Assembly: GCA_003249255.1 (NCBI GenBank)
Contig: QKJP01000049.1
Coordinates: forward strand, 372,001-436,000
Length of the DNA stretch: 64,000 nt
Source of the DNA: Bacteroidales bacterium
GTDB lineage: Bacteria; Bacteroidota; Bacteroidia; Bacteroidales; Marinilabiliaceae
Direction: 5' to 3'
The translations under genes and the position numbers were made by a program. Of this stretch, positions 8,823-16,346 are shown in pieces (the first letter of the stretch is position 1; the number at the start of each line of letters is the position of its first letter). Below the pieces are notes generated by a model, which saw only the letters and a list, made by a program, of their open reading frames with translations, searched no databases and was not told the DNA's origin.

Positions 8823-9485
8823 ATGAAAAAAATTGGATTATTATTAGCTGTAGTGCTTCTGTTTGGTACTGCTAGTCAATCATTCGCGCGTTATGGGAAA
8901 TCTGACATAGCGTTTAAAAATGGTTTTAGCTTAAACCTTGTTTTAGGCGGTGGTAAAACTTATGGTACAGATACTGAAATGGATGCCGGAGATATCGAGG
9001 AAGGACTTGGTTTAATCTCTGGTTTACAGATAGGTAACCGCTGGTATTTTGGAGATAATGGCACCTTTGGTGGTGGTCTTATGGTTAACTGGTTTGATTT
9101 TGGTTATGCCTCTCGTACAGATGATGGTACTGTTAGTTTGGCCTCAGATGTTGCTTTTTTTGAAATTGGACCAATGGGAACTTATTCTTTAGGTAATGAC
9201 ATGGCCATTGATGCATACTACAACCTTAGACCAACAGTACTAGTATCTGGTGCGTTTGGTGAAGAGGACAGTGATAATGCCATGATCTATTCAGGTGGTG
9301 GTCTTTCTCATGCACTTGGCACTGCATTTCGTTACAAAATCTTTAATGTTGGCGTTGAATATGTATTAGGTAATATCTCAACAGCAGGTGCAAGTAATAT
9401 AGCCAAAGATTTGGAAGAAATCGGTTTCGATGCACCTACTATTAGAACTAACAGCTTCCGTTTCATGCTAGGTTTCAAATTCTAA
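8823..9485 (+). CDS. Outer-membrane beta-barrel protein, unknown function
   Basis: The 220-residue protein has a signal peptide (cleavage after about residue 22, QSFA). It is followed by about eight to ten glycine- and aromatic-rich amphipathic strands and a C-terminal strand ending in LGFKF, the usual targeting signal for BAM-dependent insertion. I do not recognise a specific family. It is monocistronic, with its own terminator at 9509-9540. It precedes the wtp locus by about 400 bp, but nothing directly links it to tungstate or molybdate uptake. Confidence 0.75.
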   Translation: MKKIGLLLAVVLLFGTASQSFARYGKSDIAFKNGFSLNLVLGGGKTYGTDTEMDAGDIEEGLGLISGLQIGNRWYFGDNGTFGGGLMVNWFDFGYASRTDDGTVSLASDVAFFEIGPMGTYSLGNDMAIDAYYNLRPTVLVSGAFGEEDSDNAMIYSGGGLSHALGTAFRYKIFNVGVEYVLGNISTAGASNIAKDLEEIGFDAPTIRTNSFRFMLGFKF

Positions 9486-9508
9486 AAAAAATAGAATTAC
9501 AATACTTC

Positions 9509-9542
9509 AAGAGCTTACTCAAACGGGTAAGCTCTTTTTTTT
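9509..9542 (+). terminator. Terminator of the outer-membrane protein gene
   Basis: AAGAGCTTAC (9509-9518) and GTAAGCTCTT (9527-9536) form a perfect 10-bp stem with an 8-nt loop and a T-run. Confidence 0.88.
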
Positions 9543-9669
9543 TAACTCTTTGCGCTTGTTGATAGACTACAAGAACTATAGTAAATTCCAATTAACTTTT
9601 ACATCCCTCATATAATACTTTGTGCTAGTGTTAAATATCGAAAAGTAGATAAATCAATTTGGATATTAA

Positions 9670-9735
9670 TTCATCAGCACATTTGCACATTGTTTATTTC
9701 TGAACAATTTGCCCATCAGCACATTACTAACTTCG
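9670..9735. repeat. Decayed CATCAGCACATT-type repeat upstream of wtpA
   Basis: The segment contains TCATCAGCACATTTGCACAT and, about 40 nt later, CATCAGCACATTACTAAC. These partly degenerate copies share the unit ATCAGCACATT. Similar low-complexity units occur between genes in many Bacteroidota. The remaining gap between 9543 and 9798 has no gene-like content. Confidence 0.4.
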
Positions 9736-9798
9736 ATCGAATCAGATTACTTAACAAATAATTTCCATCATTTTATTTCCATAATAATTCATAATATA

Positions 9799-9827
9799 TA
9801 AATTTGCGTTCGAATTGCATATTTTTG
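9799..9827 (+). promoter_or_regulatory. Candidate -7 elements for wtpA
   Basis: Two TAnnTTTG matches occur in tandem: TAAATTTG (9799-9806) and TATTTTTG (9820-9827). No clear -33 TTTG lies at the right spacing. Either would place the transcript start downstream of or near 9815, which supports the wtpA start at 9905 and argues against the longer reading frame. Confidence 0.4.
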
Positions 9828-9904
9828 CAAGTCACAAACCGCCTTGCCTAAGTTGCTTGAACCAGATTATTACATTTTTTCAATACAAATTAATTCACAA
9901 CAAA

Positions 9905-10885
9905 ATGAACAAGCTTTTTAGTAAACTATTGGTAGTTATAGCCATTAGTGGAATGTTTGCTGCATGTGCCGGTAAAAAGGAGGAAAGGAAGGCCTGCTGT
10001 GCCCAAAAGGAACAAATTACCATCTTCCACGCGGGTAGTTTAACAGTACCTTTAAAAGAAATCATTACGGAGTTTAACAAGGAGTATCCAAATGTTGAGG
10101 TCATTACAGAAGGTGCAGGAAGTAGAAAATGTGCGCGCAAAATCACTGACTTAAATCAACCATGTGACATCATGGCTTCGGCAGATTATACTGTAATTGA
10201 TAAACTTTTAATTCCTGATTATACAGATTTTAACATCAAATTTGCATCTAACGAAATGACCATCGTTTACCACGAAGGTTCTCGTCACTCTGAAGAAATT
10301 AATGCAGAAAACTGGCATGAGGTTCTTTTAAAAGACGATGTTGCATTTGGCCGCTCAGACCCAAATGCTGATCCATGTGGGTACCGCGCTGTGTTAACCA
10401 GCAAATTAGCTGAAATATACTACAAACAAGAAGGTTTAGCTGATAAGCTTTTATCTAAAAACACAGAGTACATCCGTCCAAAAGAAACGGACTTATTAGG
10501 TTTACTTGAATCAAATGCCATTGATTATATTTTTCTTTATCGTTCAGTTGCTGAACAGCATGGATTAAAATATGTGGCTCTACCTGATTCCATTAATTTA
10601 AAATCTACCGAGCTTTCTGACTTTTATGCTCAAGCTACTGTAGACATCACTGGTAAAGAGCCTGGAGAATTCATCACTAAAAAAGGTGAGCCGATGGTTT
10701 ATGGTGTGACATTACTTAAAAATGCACCAAACAAAACTGCTGCCATGAACTTCGTGAAGTTCTTATTAAACAATGATAAAGGTTTAGCAATTATGCGTAA
10801 GAATGGTCAACCTGATGTTGTACCTTCTACATCTGAAACTTACTCAAGTATCCCGGCTGAACTTAAAGAATTCGCAAAACAATAA
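9905..10885 (+). CDS. wtpA: Tungstate/molybdate ABC transporter, substrate-binding lipoprotein
   Basis: This is a periplasmic oxyanion-binding protein that delivers tungstate or molybdate to WtpBC. The start is set at the ATG at 9905 because it gives a lipoprotein signal with lipobox GMFAAC (lipidated Cys21); an upstream in-frame start at 9815 would bury this signal. The binding-protein body begins ITIFHAGSLTVPL. It contains the WtpA-like hinge block KETDLLGLLESNAIDYIF followed by YRSVAEQHGLKY, which separates WtpA from the shorter ModA. The 326 residues fit. The region just after the lipobox is Lys/Cys-rich (ACCAQK). It is first in the cluster and followed by a long hairpin (10898-10954), which may lower expression of the membrane components relative to the binding protein. 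Confidence 0.88.
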   Translation: MNKLFSKLLVVIAISGMFAACAGKKEERKACCAQKEQITIFHAGSLTVPLKEIITEFNKEYPNVEVITEGAGSRKCARKITDLNQPCDIMASADYTVIDKLLIPDYTDFNIKFASNEMTIVYHEGSRHSEEINAENWHEVLLKDDVAFGRSDPNADPCGYRAVLTSKLAEIYYKQEGLADKLLSKNTEYIRPKETDLLGLLESNAIDYIFLYRSVAEQHGLKYVALPDSINLKSTELSDFYAQATVDITGKEPGEFITKKGEPMVYGVTLLKNAPNKTAAMNFVKFLLNNDKGLAIMRKNGQPDVVPSTSETYSSIPAELKEFAKQ

Positions 10886-10897
10886 TCTTTTTTTTCA

Positions 10898-10960
10898 TAG
10901 ATGAATCTGAAGTAGTCACTCAAATGAAGTGGCTGCTTTGGATTGTTGCATCTAAATTTT
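10898..10960 (+). terminator. Long hairpin after wtpA (possible attenuator)
   Basis: AAGTAGTCACT (10910-10920) pairs with AGTGGCTGCTT (10928-10938), and the stem extends outward through AATC/GATT and TAGATG/CATCTA with a small bulge. The whole spans 10898-10954 and is followed by AATTTTTA. It lies between wtpA and the porin gene. Confidence 0.5.
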
Positions 10961-10987
10961 TAAGAACATGCATGCAAAAACGTTACT

Positions 10988-11122
10988 CACAAGGAGATGA
11001 TCAAATTTTCTTTTGCGTCTTTGTGTGAAAATTATAAACAGATTAAACGACTATGTAAAAAGCTATATACACAGGAGGATGATTAAATTTCCTTGTGCGT
11101 CTTTGCGTGAAAAAAATAAACA
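10988..11122. repeat. Tandem 53-bp direct repeat before the porin start codon
   Basis: Copies at 10988-11040 and 11070-11122 agree at about 44 of 53 positions, sharing the core TGCGTCTTTG(T/C)GTGAAAA and the tail ATAAACA. The second copy ends one base before the porin ATG at 11124, so the repeat forms the whole ribosome-binding region. The core resembles the CTTTGCGTCTTTGCGTGAAA-type intergenic repeats that I recall from other genomes. Confidence 0.65.
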
Positions 11123-11123
11123 C

Positions 11124-12446
11124 ATGAATAAAAAATACATACTTAAACTAGCAGCAAGTTCTGCACTTTTATTATCTACCCTTTCCTTAACTGCCCAATT
11201 TGAATTAAGTGGGGTTGTTCGTCCCCGTTTTGAATTGAGAGATGGATATAGCTCTCCAAAAACCGAAAATTCTGAAATTGCAGCATTTACCAGCCAACGT
11301 ACACGATTAAGTTTCGACTTTAAAAATGATAAACTAAAAACCCGTTTTACTGTATTTGATGCCCGTACATGGGGAGATCAAGTATGGAAAAAAGATGAGC
11401 CTTCAATGGGATTACACGAAGCATGGGCTGAATTAAAACTTTGTGAAAACGCAGTCGTTAAGTTTGGTCGTCAGGAATTAAAGTATGACAACAGTCGTTT
11501 AGTTTCTCCGGTAAACTGGAATCAAATTGGAGCTGCTCATGATGCATTGTTCTTTAAATACCGCAAAGACGGTTTTGAAATGGATTTAGGAACAGCCTGG
11601 AGCCAGTCTTCTTCAAACCCTGTCAGTGGAACAGATTATTCAAGCAACCTGGACAATGACTTTTACAAAAATTTAAACATCATTTGGTTAAGTAAAAAAC
11701 TGAACGATTTAACCCTGTCTTCACTTTCTATCATTGATGGTTACGAGCAGTACAAAATTGACAATGTGTTAGACGATAATGGTAAAAATGTTCAAATAGA
11801 AGTAGGAGATCCAAATGTAAGCTACTACCGTTACACTACCGGGTTAAAAGTTGACTACAAAGTCGGTGATTTTCAGGCCATCGGTCGTGTGTTTTATCAA
11901 GGAGGTAAAGATAAGTCAGGAAAAGATTTAACAGCTACTTTTTACAATGCCGATATTACTTATAAAGTATCTGACAAGTTTAAAGTGCTTGCCGGTGTAG
12001 AAGTAATGAGTGGAAATGATGTGGAAGACGAGAAATACAATGCCTTTGACATTTGTTATGGTGGTCGCCATGGTTTTAATGGTCGCATGGATTATTATTC
12101 AATTCCTAAAACAACCAAAGGTGCTGGTTTATTAAACCCATATGTTAAAGCTGATTATTCATTTAACAAAGAAACAAAGTTGACCGCTGAAGTTCACAAT
12201 TTCTCTGTTATGCAAGATAAACTGTCTGATGGAACAGAATTAGACAGCAAAGGCTTAGGTAACGAAATAGATTTTACCTTTACCAAGAAATTTGACAAAG
12301 CCATTGAGTTAAGTGCTGGTTACTCCATGATGTTTGGAACTGAAACCATGGAAATTATTAAAGGTGGAGATAAAGACAAATTCAACCAATGGGCTTTTGT
12401 AATGGTTAGTGTAACACCATCATTATTTAAATCTTCGAATGAATAA
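11124..12446 (+). CDS. Outer-membrane porin inside the wtp cluster (alginate-export-like barrel)
   Basis: The 440-residue protein has a signal peptide (about residues 1-24, ending LTAQ) and a porin-type barrel. The stretch VVRPRFELRDGY, followed by QRTRLSF and later KFGRQELKYDNSRLV, resembles the Alginate_export porin group. The start is placed at 11124; the longer in-frame start at 11013 would translate the two 53-bp repeats and hide the signal peptide. Its stop overlaps the start of wtpB by 8 nt, so translation is probably coupled. Position suggests that it admits tungstate or molybdate through the outer membrane, but the specificity is inference; alginate export itself is unlikely here. 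Confidence 0.85.
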   Translation: MNKKYILKLAASSALLLSTLSLTAQFELSGVVRPRFELRDGYSSPKTENSEIAAFTSQRTRLSFDFKNDKLKTRFTVFDARTWGDQVWKKDEPSMGLHEAWAELKLCENAVVKFGRQELKYDNSRLVSPVNWNQIGAAHDALFFKYRKDGFEMDLGTAWSQSSSNPVSGTDYSSNLDNDFYKNLNIIWLSKKLNDLTLSSLSIIDGYEQYKIDNVLDDNGKNVQIEVGDPNVSYYRYTTGLKVDYKVGDFQAIGRVFYQGGKDKSGKDLTATFYNADITYKVSDKFKVLAGVEVMSGNDVEDEKYNAFDICYGGRHGFNGRMDYYSIPKTTKGAGLLNPYVKADYSFNKETKLTAEVHNFSVMQDKLSDGTELDSKGLGNEIDFTFTKKFDKAIELSAGYSMMFGTETMEIIKGGDKDKFNQWAFVMVSVTPSLFKSSNE

Positions 12447-13239
12447 AATTCAACCGATAAATTTACTCTTTATGTTCCTGGGCGGGTTGCTACTCCTTTT
12501 TGTGGTAGCCCCCCTTTCCGGAATGATTCTGGCAACTTCGCCTGAAAGTTTTTTGGAAACCATTGCACGTAAAGAAGTTACCAATAGTATTATCCTCACC
12601 ATTTTAACCTCATTTGGTGGGACTCTGTTCTTCTCATTTTTGGCCATTCCATTGGCTTATTTAATGGCACGGCATGAGTTTCCGGGTAAAAAAATTGTTT
12701 CCGGGATCATCGATCTTCCGGTGGTAATTCCTCACACAGCAGCAGGGATTGCCATTCTTGGTTTTATATCACGTGATTCAGTCATAGGAAAAGCAGCCGA
12801 ATCTATTGGCTTTACTTTTGTTGGACATCCGGTAGCAATTGCTTTGGCCATGGCCTTTGTGAGCATTCCATTTTTATTTAATGCAGCAAGGGATGGCTTT
12901 GAAGCTGTACCCATCCGTTACGAAAAAGTTGCTTTAAATTTAAAAGCTTCTCCATTCAAGGTGTTTTTTACCATTTCGCTACCATTGGCTTCCAGAAGCA
13001 TATTGTCGGGTTTTATCATGATGTTTGCCCGTGGAATGAGTGAATTTGGAGCTGTTGTCATCGTTGCTTATCATCCAATGATAACGCCAATATTAGTCTA
13101 CGAATGGTTTACCAGTTTTGGGTTGAAATATGCCCGTCCGGCCGCAGTTGCCTTTATTTTAATTTGTTTAGTATTCTTTGTTGTATTAAGATTTATCGTT
13201 AACGAAAAAGGGAAAAGAACGAATGTTAGAGCTAAATAA
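12439..13239 (+). CDS. wtpB: Tungstate/molybdate ABC transporter, permease
   Basis: The inner-membrane permease (266 residues) has about six hydrophobic segments, beginning with LLFMFLGGLLLLFVVAPLSG. The cytoplasmic EAA-type coupling loop (RYEKVALNLKASPFKVFFTI, near residues 158-177) contacts the ATPase. The family is the binding-protein-dependent permease of the ModB/WtpB type. The gene overlaps the upstream porin by 8 nt and the downstream ATPase by 17 nt, giving a tightly coupled translation unit. Confidence 0.9.
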   Translation: MNKIQPINLLFMFLGGLLLLFVVAPLSGMILATSPESFLETIARKEVTNSIILTILTSFGGTLFFSFLAIPLAYLMARHEFPGKKIVSGIIDLPVVIPHTAAGIAILGFISRDSVIGKAAESIGFTFVGHPVAIALAMAFVSIPFLFNAARDGFEAVPIRYEKVALNLKASPFKVFFTISLPLASRSILSGFIMMFARGMSEFGAVVIVAYHPMITPILVYEWFTSFGLKYARPAAVAFILICLVFFVVLRFIVNEKGKRTNVRAK

Positions 13240-14272
13240 CATATCTAAACGCTTGGGTGATTTTTCCTTAGAGGACATTAACTTAAGCATTAATAAAAAC
13301 GAATACTTTGTTATACTGGGCATATCGGGAGCCGGAAAGTCAGTTTTGTTAGAAATGATTGCCGGGATGGTAACTCCTGATGTAGGTACTGTAGTTCTAA
13401 ATGGAAAGAACATTACCCATGTGAGTATCCAAAATAGGGATGTAGGAATTGTGTTTCAGGATTTTGCTGTTTTTCCACACATGACTGTTCTTAAGAATAT
13501 CTTATACCCTCTTAAAAACATGGGGCTGAAGAAGGCTGAAGCCATTGAAACAGCGAAGGAATATGCCCGGGAAATGAATATATCTCATCTGCTGGATCGA
13601 ATGCCTGATACCTTATCCGGTGGCGAATTGCAACGTGTAGCACTCACGAGAACACTTGCCACAAAACCTGATTTTCTTTTGTTGGATGAGCCATTAGCAT
13701 CTGTAGATTCAAAGCTGAAAGATGAAATCCGAGGCTTGTTAAGAAACATCCACCGCAAAGGAATTACCATCATTCATGTTACACACGATTATGAAGAGGC
13801 TGTTTCTTTAGCAGAAAAGATTGCAGTTATTTATCAGGGAAAACTTATTCAAACCGGTACTGCTAAGGAAGTTTTTCATAATCCCAAATCGGAATTCATT
13901 GCCAACTTCACAGGTATCAAAAACTTTTATCGCGCAACTTATAATGATGAAAATGTTTCCTTAGTGGAAGAGAGTGTTTTCATCCATCATTACAACAATG
14001 CACAAGAACCCAAAGGCTACTTACTATTACGTAGTGAGGATGTAATTCTTTCCAAGCAACATACTTTGACCAGTACCCTAAACAACTTTGAAGGCACTGT
14101 AATGGATTTCTTTCCATGCATTCATGGTATTGAAGTGCAAATTGACATTGGCATCAAAATAACGGCTCATATTACCCACGAATCCGTTAAAGCCTTAGGG
14201 CTCGAAAGAGGTAAAAAGATTTGGGTGAGTTTTAAATCTACTGCTGTGAAGTTTATTCCACATGATGAATGA
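13223..14272 (+). CDS. wtpC: Tungstate/molybdate ABC transporter, ATPase
   Basis: The 349-residue ATPase energises import. Walker A is GISGAGKS (33-40), the Q-loop glutamine is at 79, the ABC signature LSGGE is at 131-135, Walker B is LLLDEP (152-157), and the switch histidine is His188 (HVTHD). The C-terminal 90 residues form a TOBE-like domain of the kind that binds oxyanions in ModC/WtpC. It overlaps wtpB and closes the cluster at a CCCTCAAGG-type hairpin. ModC is the alternative name, but the wtpA-type binding protein favours Wtp. Confidence 0.9.
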   Translation: MLELNNISKRLGDFSLEDINLSINKNEYFVILGISGAGKSVLLEMIAGMVTPDVGTVVLNGKNITHVSIQNRDVGIVFQDFAVFPHMTVLKNILYPLKNMGLKKAEAIETAKEYAREMNISHLLDRMPDTLSGGELQRVALTRTLATKPDFLLLDEPLASVDSKLKDEIRGLLRNIHRKGITIIHVTHDYEEAVSLAEKIAVIYQGKLIQTGTAKEVFHNPKSEFIANFTGIKNFYRATYNDENVSLVEESVFIHHYNNAQEPKGYLLLRSEDVILSKQHTLTSTLNNFEGTVMDFFPCIHGIEVQIDIGIKITAHITHESVKALGLERGKKIWVSFKSTAVKFIPHDE

Positions 14273-14302
14273 GCAAATACTAGTGACTAAATAATAGAGA
14301 AT

Positions 14303-14336
14303 AAACCCTCAGGTTTTCAAGACCTTGAGGGTTTTC
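14303..14336 (+). terminator. Terminator of wtpC; CCCTCAAGG hairpin, copy 2
   Basis: AAACCCTCAGGT (14303-14314) pairs with ACCTTGAGGGTTT (14322-14334) with a one-base bulge, followed by TT. It shares its stem sequence with the hairpin at 8357-8391. Confidence 0.7.
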
Positions 14337-14366
14337 TATAAGATCTAAATTCGGTTATAGAGGTAA

Positions 14367-14620
14367 ATCAATAGTAAACTTACGTTAGCATCAAAGTTGC
14401 GGTGTCCTTTAGTATAGTCTGAAGGACTATGAATATCATGGCATGATATTGTTAGCACAAATATAGGTGCGTAGTCTTAATCACACGAATAGGCCGCTTT
14501 AGCGCTTAAATAAAAAACCTGATTAACATCCTAACTCTTATAGGATAGGCTTTGTAATATCGCCCACTTTGTTTTTTAGGTTTATGCAGAAATGTATATA
14601 CTTGTCTACCAACCTCAATT
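14367..14620. repeat. Dispersed structured repeat, copy A
   Basis: Two blocks match copy B. Block 1 (14367-14442) aligns without gaps to 40750-40825 with about 64 of 76 identities. Block 2 (14518-14603, fading by 14620) aligns to 40841-40930. Between the blocks copy A has about 60 extra bases. A short hairpin at 14414-14430 (ATAGTC-TGAAG-GACTAT) corresponds to ATAGCC-TGAAG-GGCTAT in copy B, a compensatory change. A second hairpin starts at CCTAACT in block 2. There is no ORF, and no transposase lies nearby. Confidence 0.75.
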
Positions 14621-14664
14621 CGTTTATTAACAAATTATTTGTGTATCAATAGGATGTAAACTAA

Positions 14665-14698
14665 AGAAGGATTGCTCCAATTTAGAAACAATCCTTCA
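14665..14698 (-). terminator. Hairpin downstream of the CoA-transferase gene
   Basis: GAAGGATTG (14666-14674) and CAATCCTTC (14689-14697) form a perfect 9-bp stem with a 14-nt loop. The tail on the minus strand (TTTAGTTT) is only moderately U-rich. Confidence 0.5.
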
Positions 14699-14710
14699 AT
14701 ATATTTATTT

Positions 14711-14743
14711 CAGCCAGCAGCCTGTGGCTAGCAGCTAATAGCT
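14711..14743. repeat. Decayed AGCAGCTAG-type short-unit repeat
   Basis: CAGCCAGCAGCCTGTGGCTA followed by GCAGCTAATAGCT is a run of related GC(T/C)AGC units. It lies four bases downstream of the CoA-transferase stop codon. A similar run lies at 53196-53221. Confidence 0.45.
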
Positions 14744-14746
14744 TTA

Positions 14747-16057
14747 TTACTTCTTATTCGGATTCACAAAGTGATAATGAGATCCAAAACGATCAAAAGC
14801 AGCTTTGTCTAACGCTTCTTGATGATTTGGGTGAGCAACAGAAATAATAGCTTTGGCTCTTTCTTGTAAGGTTTTACCGTATAAGTTAACCGCACCAAAT
14901 TCAGTTACAAACCAGTGCATGTTAGAACGAGTAGTAACAACACCTGATCCTTCAATTAAGGTTGGAGAAATTTTAGAAAGTCCTTTTGCCGTTACAGATG
15001 GCATTGCAATAATAGGTTTACCGCCTAATGAATGTCCTGCACCACGAATAAAGTCAATTTGACCCCCTACACCCGAATAATGCTTAATACCAATCGAATC
15101 AGCACAAACCTGTCCTGTCAAATCAATAGCTAATGCCGAGTTGATCGCAGTTACTTTATGGTTCTGACGAATTACATCAACACTGTTGGTGTGCTTTACA
15201 TCCATCATAGCCACCATAGGGTTATCATCAATAAATTCGTATAATTTTTGCGATCCCATTAAGAAAGAGGCTACCATCTTACCTTTGTCAATTTGCTTAC
15301 GCTTACCGTTTACAACACCTTTTTCTACAAGTGGTAAAATACCATCTGCAAACATTTCTGTGTGTACACCTAAATCTTTGTGGTTACCTAGCTGAGCTAA
15401 TACTGCATTAGGAATACCACCAATACCCATTTGTAAACATGCTCCATCTTCGATTAATTCTGCAACGTTTTTACCAATTTGGATATCCATTTCTGTTAAT
15501 GCACCCATGTCATGAGCATATAGCGGACTGTCATCTTCCACAAAATGAGTAATTTCACTCATAGGAATCATGGCATCTCCCCATGCACGTGGCACGTTAG
15601 GGTTCACCAGGGCAATAACCGTTTCTGCACTTTCGATAGCCGCTAACGTCGCATCTACTGAAGTACCTAATGAAACATAACCATGCTTATCCGGAGGTGA
15701 AACCATGATAAGAGCTACATTAACTTTTAAATAACCCTCACGAATTAGTTTTTGTGTCTCACTTAAGAATACAGGAATGTAATCTGCAAAACCAGCCTGA
15801 GTTTGCTTACGTAAGTTCGCACCTACGAAAAACTGCTCTGAAACAAAGATTCCTTCGAATTCAGGATTAGCAAAATCTACCTGCTCTTCAATGTGGATGT
15901 GTTGAACTTTTACATCGTAAAACTCTTTATTACGACCTCGTTCAACCATTGCTTTAATTAATTTGTGAGGAGTAACGGCAACACTACTTAAATGAACGCG
16001 ATCTCCTGACTTAATTACTTTTACAGCTTCTTGTGCTGATATGGTATTATAACTCAT
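14747..16057 (-). CDS. Acetyl-CoA hydrolase/CoA-transferase family protein
   Basis: The 436-residue protein belongs to the family of acetate, succinate and 4-hydroxybutyrate CoA-transferases (Cat1/AbfT type). It would move CoA between acyl groups in the cytosol, typically acetyl-CoA and a second acid in fermentation. The presumed catalytic glutamate is Glu234 in VHTEMFADG. The oxyanion/CoA loop is GIGGIPNAV (211-219), and a C-terminal VGGQIDFIRGA block is also typical. It is monocistronic and followed on the minus strand by a hairpin at 14665-14698. Which acids it uses cannot be read from the sequence. A PPi-type PEP carboxykinase gene lies just upstream on the same strand, consistent with a fermentative metabolism. 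Confidence 0.88.
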   Translation of the reverse strand: MSYNTISAQEAVKVIKSGDRVHLSSVAVTPHKLIKAMVERGRNKEFYDVKVQHIHIEEQVDFANPEFEGIFVSEQFFVGANLRKQTQAGFADYIPVFLSETQKLIREGYLKVNVALIMVSPPDKHGYVSLGTSVDATLAAIESAETVIALVNPNVPRAWGDAMIPMSEITHFVEDDSPLYAHDMGALTEMDIQIGKNVAELIEDGACLQMGIGGIPNAVLAQLGNHKDLGVHTEMFADGILPLVEKGVVNGKRKQIDKGKMVASFLMGSQKLYEFIDDNPMVAMMDVKHTNSVDVIRQNHKVTAINSALAIDLTGQVCADSIGIKHYSGVGGQIDFIRGAGHSLGGKPIIAMPSVTAKGLSKISPTLIEGSGVVTTRSNMHWFVTEFGAVNLYGKTLQERAKAIISVAHPNHQEALDKAAFDRFGSHYHFVNPNKK

Positions 16058-16187
16058 GATTATCTTATTTATAGATTTTTTTCTCTAATAGGAATGGATG
16101 CAAATTTAAAAAAATATTAATCTCCTCAATTACTTCACCGACATAAAGTAATAGAAATTCGAAAATTTAAAATGTTTCTGAAATAAG

Positions 16188-16216
16188 AAAGTCCGAAGTC
16201 CAAAGTACGGAGTCCG
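16188..16216. repeat. Decayed AGTCCGAAG short-unit repeat
   Basis: AAGTCCGAAGTCCAAAGTAC followed by GGAGTCCG consists of degenerate copies of AAGTCCG. It shares AAGTCCGAAG with the repeat at 51881-51927. It lies between the CoA-transferase start and the terminator of the next gene. Confidence 0.45.
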
Positions 16217-16287
16217 TTTTTGACTCTAATTGTGAGAATTAATAGGATTTTTCTTCCCATATTAACGTTATTTGTGGCAATAGGAAT

Positions 16288-16317
16288 TAAAAAAAAGCCA
16301 CGCTCAAAAGCGTGGCC
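16288..16317 (-). terminator. Terminator of the PPi-PEPCK gene
   Basis: On the minus strand GCCACGC (16316-16310) pairs with GCGTGGC (16303-16297) across a 6-nt loop and is followed by eight U. Confidence 0.88.
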
Positions 16318-16346
16318 TTCCTATGTTTTTCATGCTAACGTCGTAC

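Noticed and set aside
9815-9904. Longer N-terminus for wtpA
   Set aside because: It would hide the lipoprotein signal and overlap a predicted -7 box; the start at 9905 gives a clean lipobox.
10988-11122. CRISPR or attachment-site reading of the tandem repeat
   Set aside because: Only two imperfect copies with a 29-nt spacer, no cas genes, integrase or phage genes nearby.
11013-11123. Longer N-terminus for the porin in the wtp cluster
   Set aside because: It would translate the tandem 53-bp repeats and bury the signal peptide; the start at 11124 fits.
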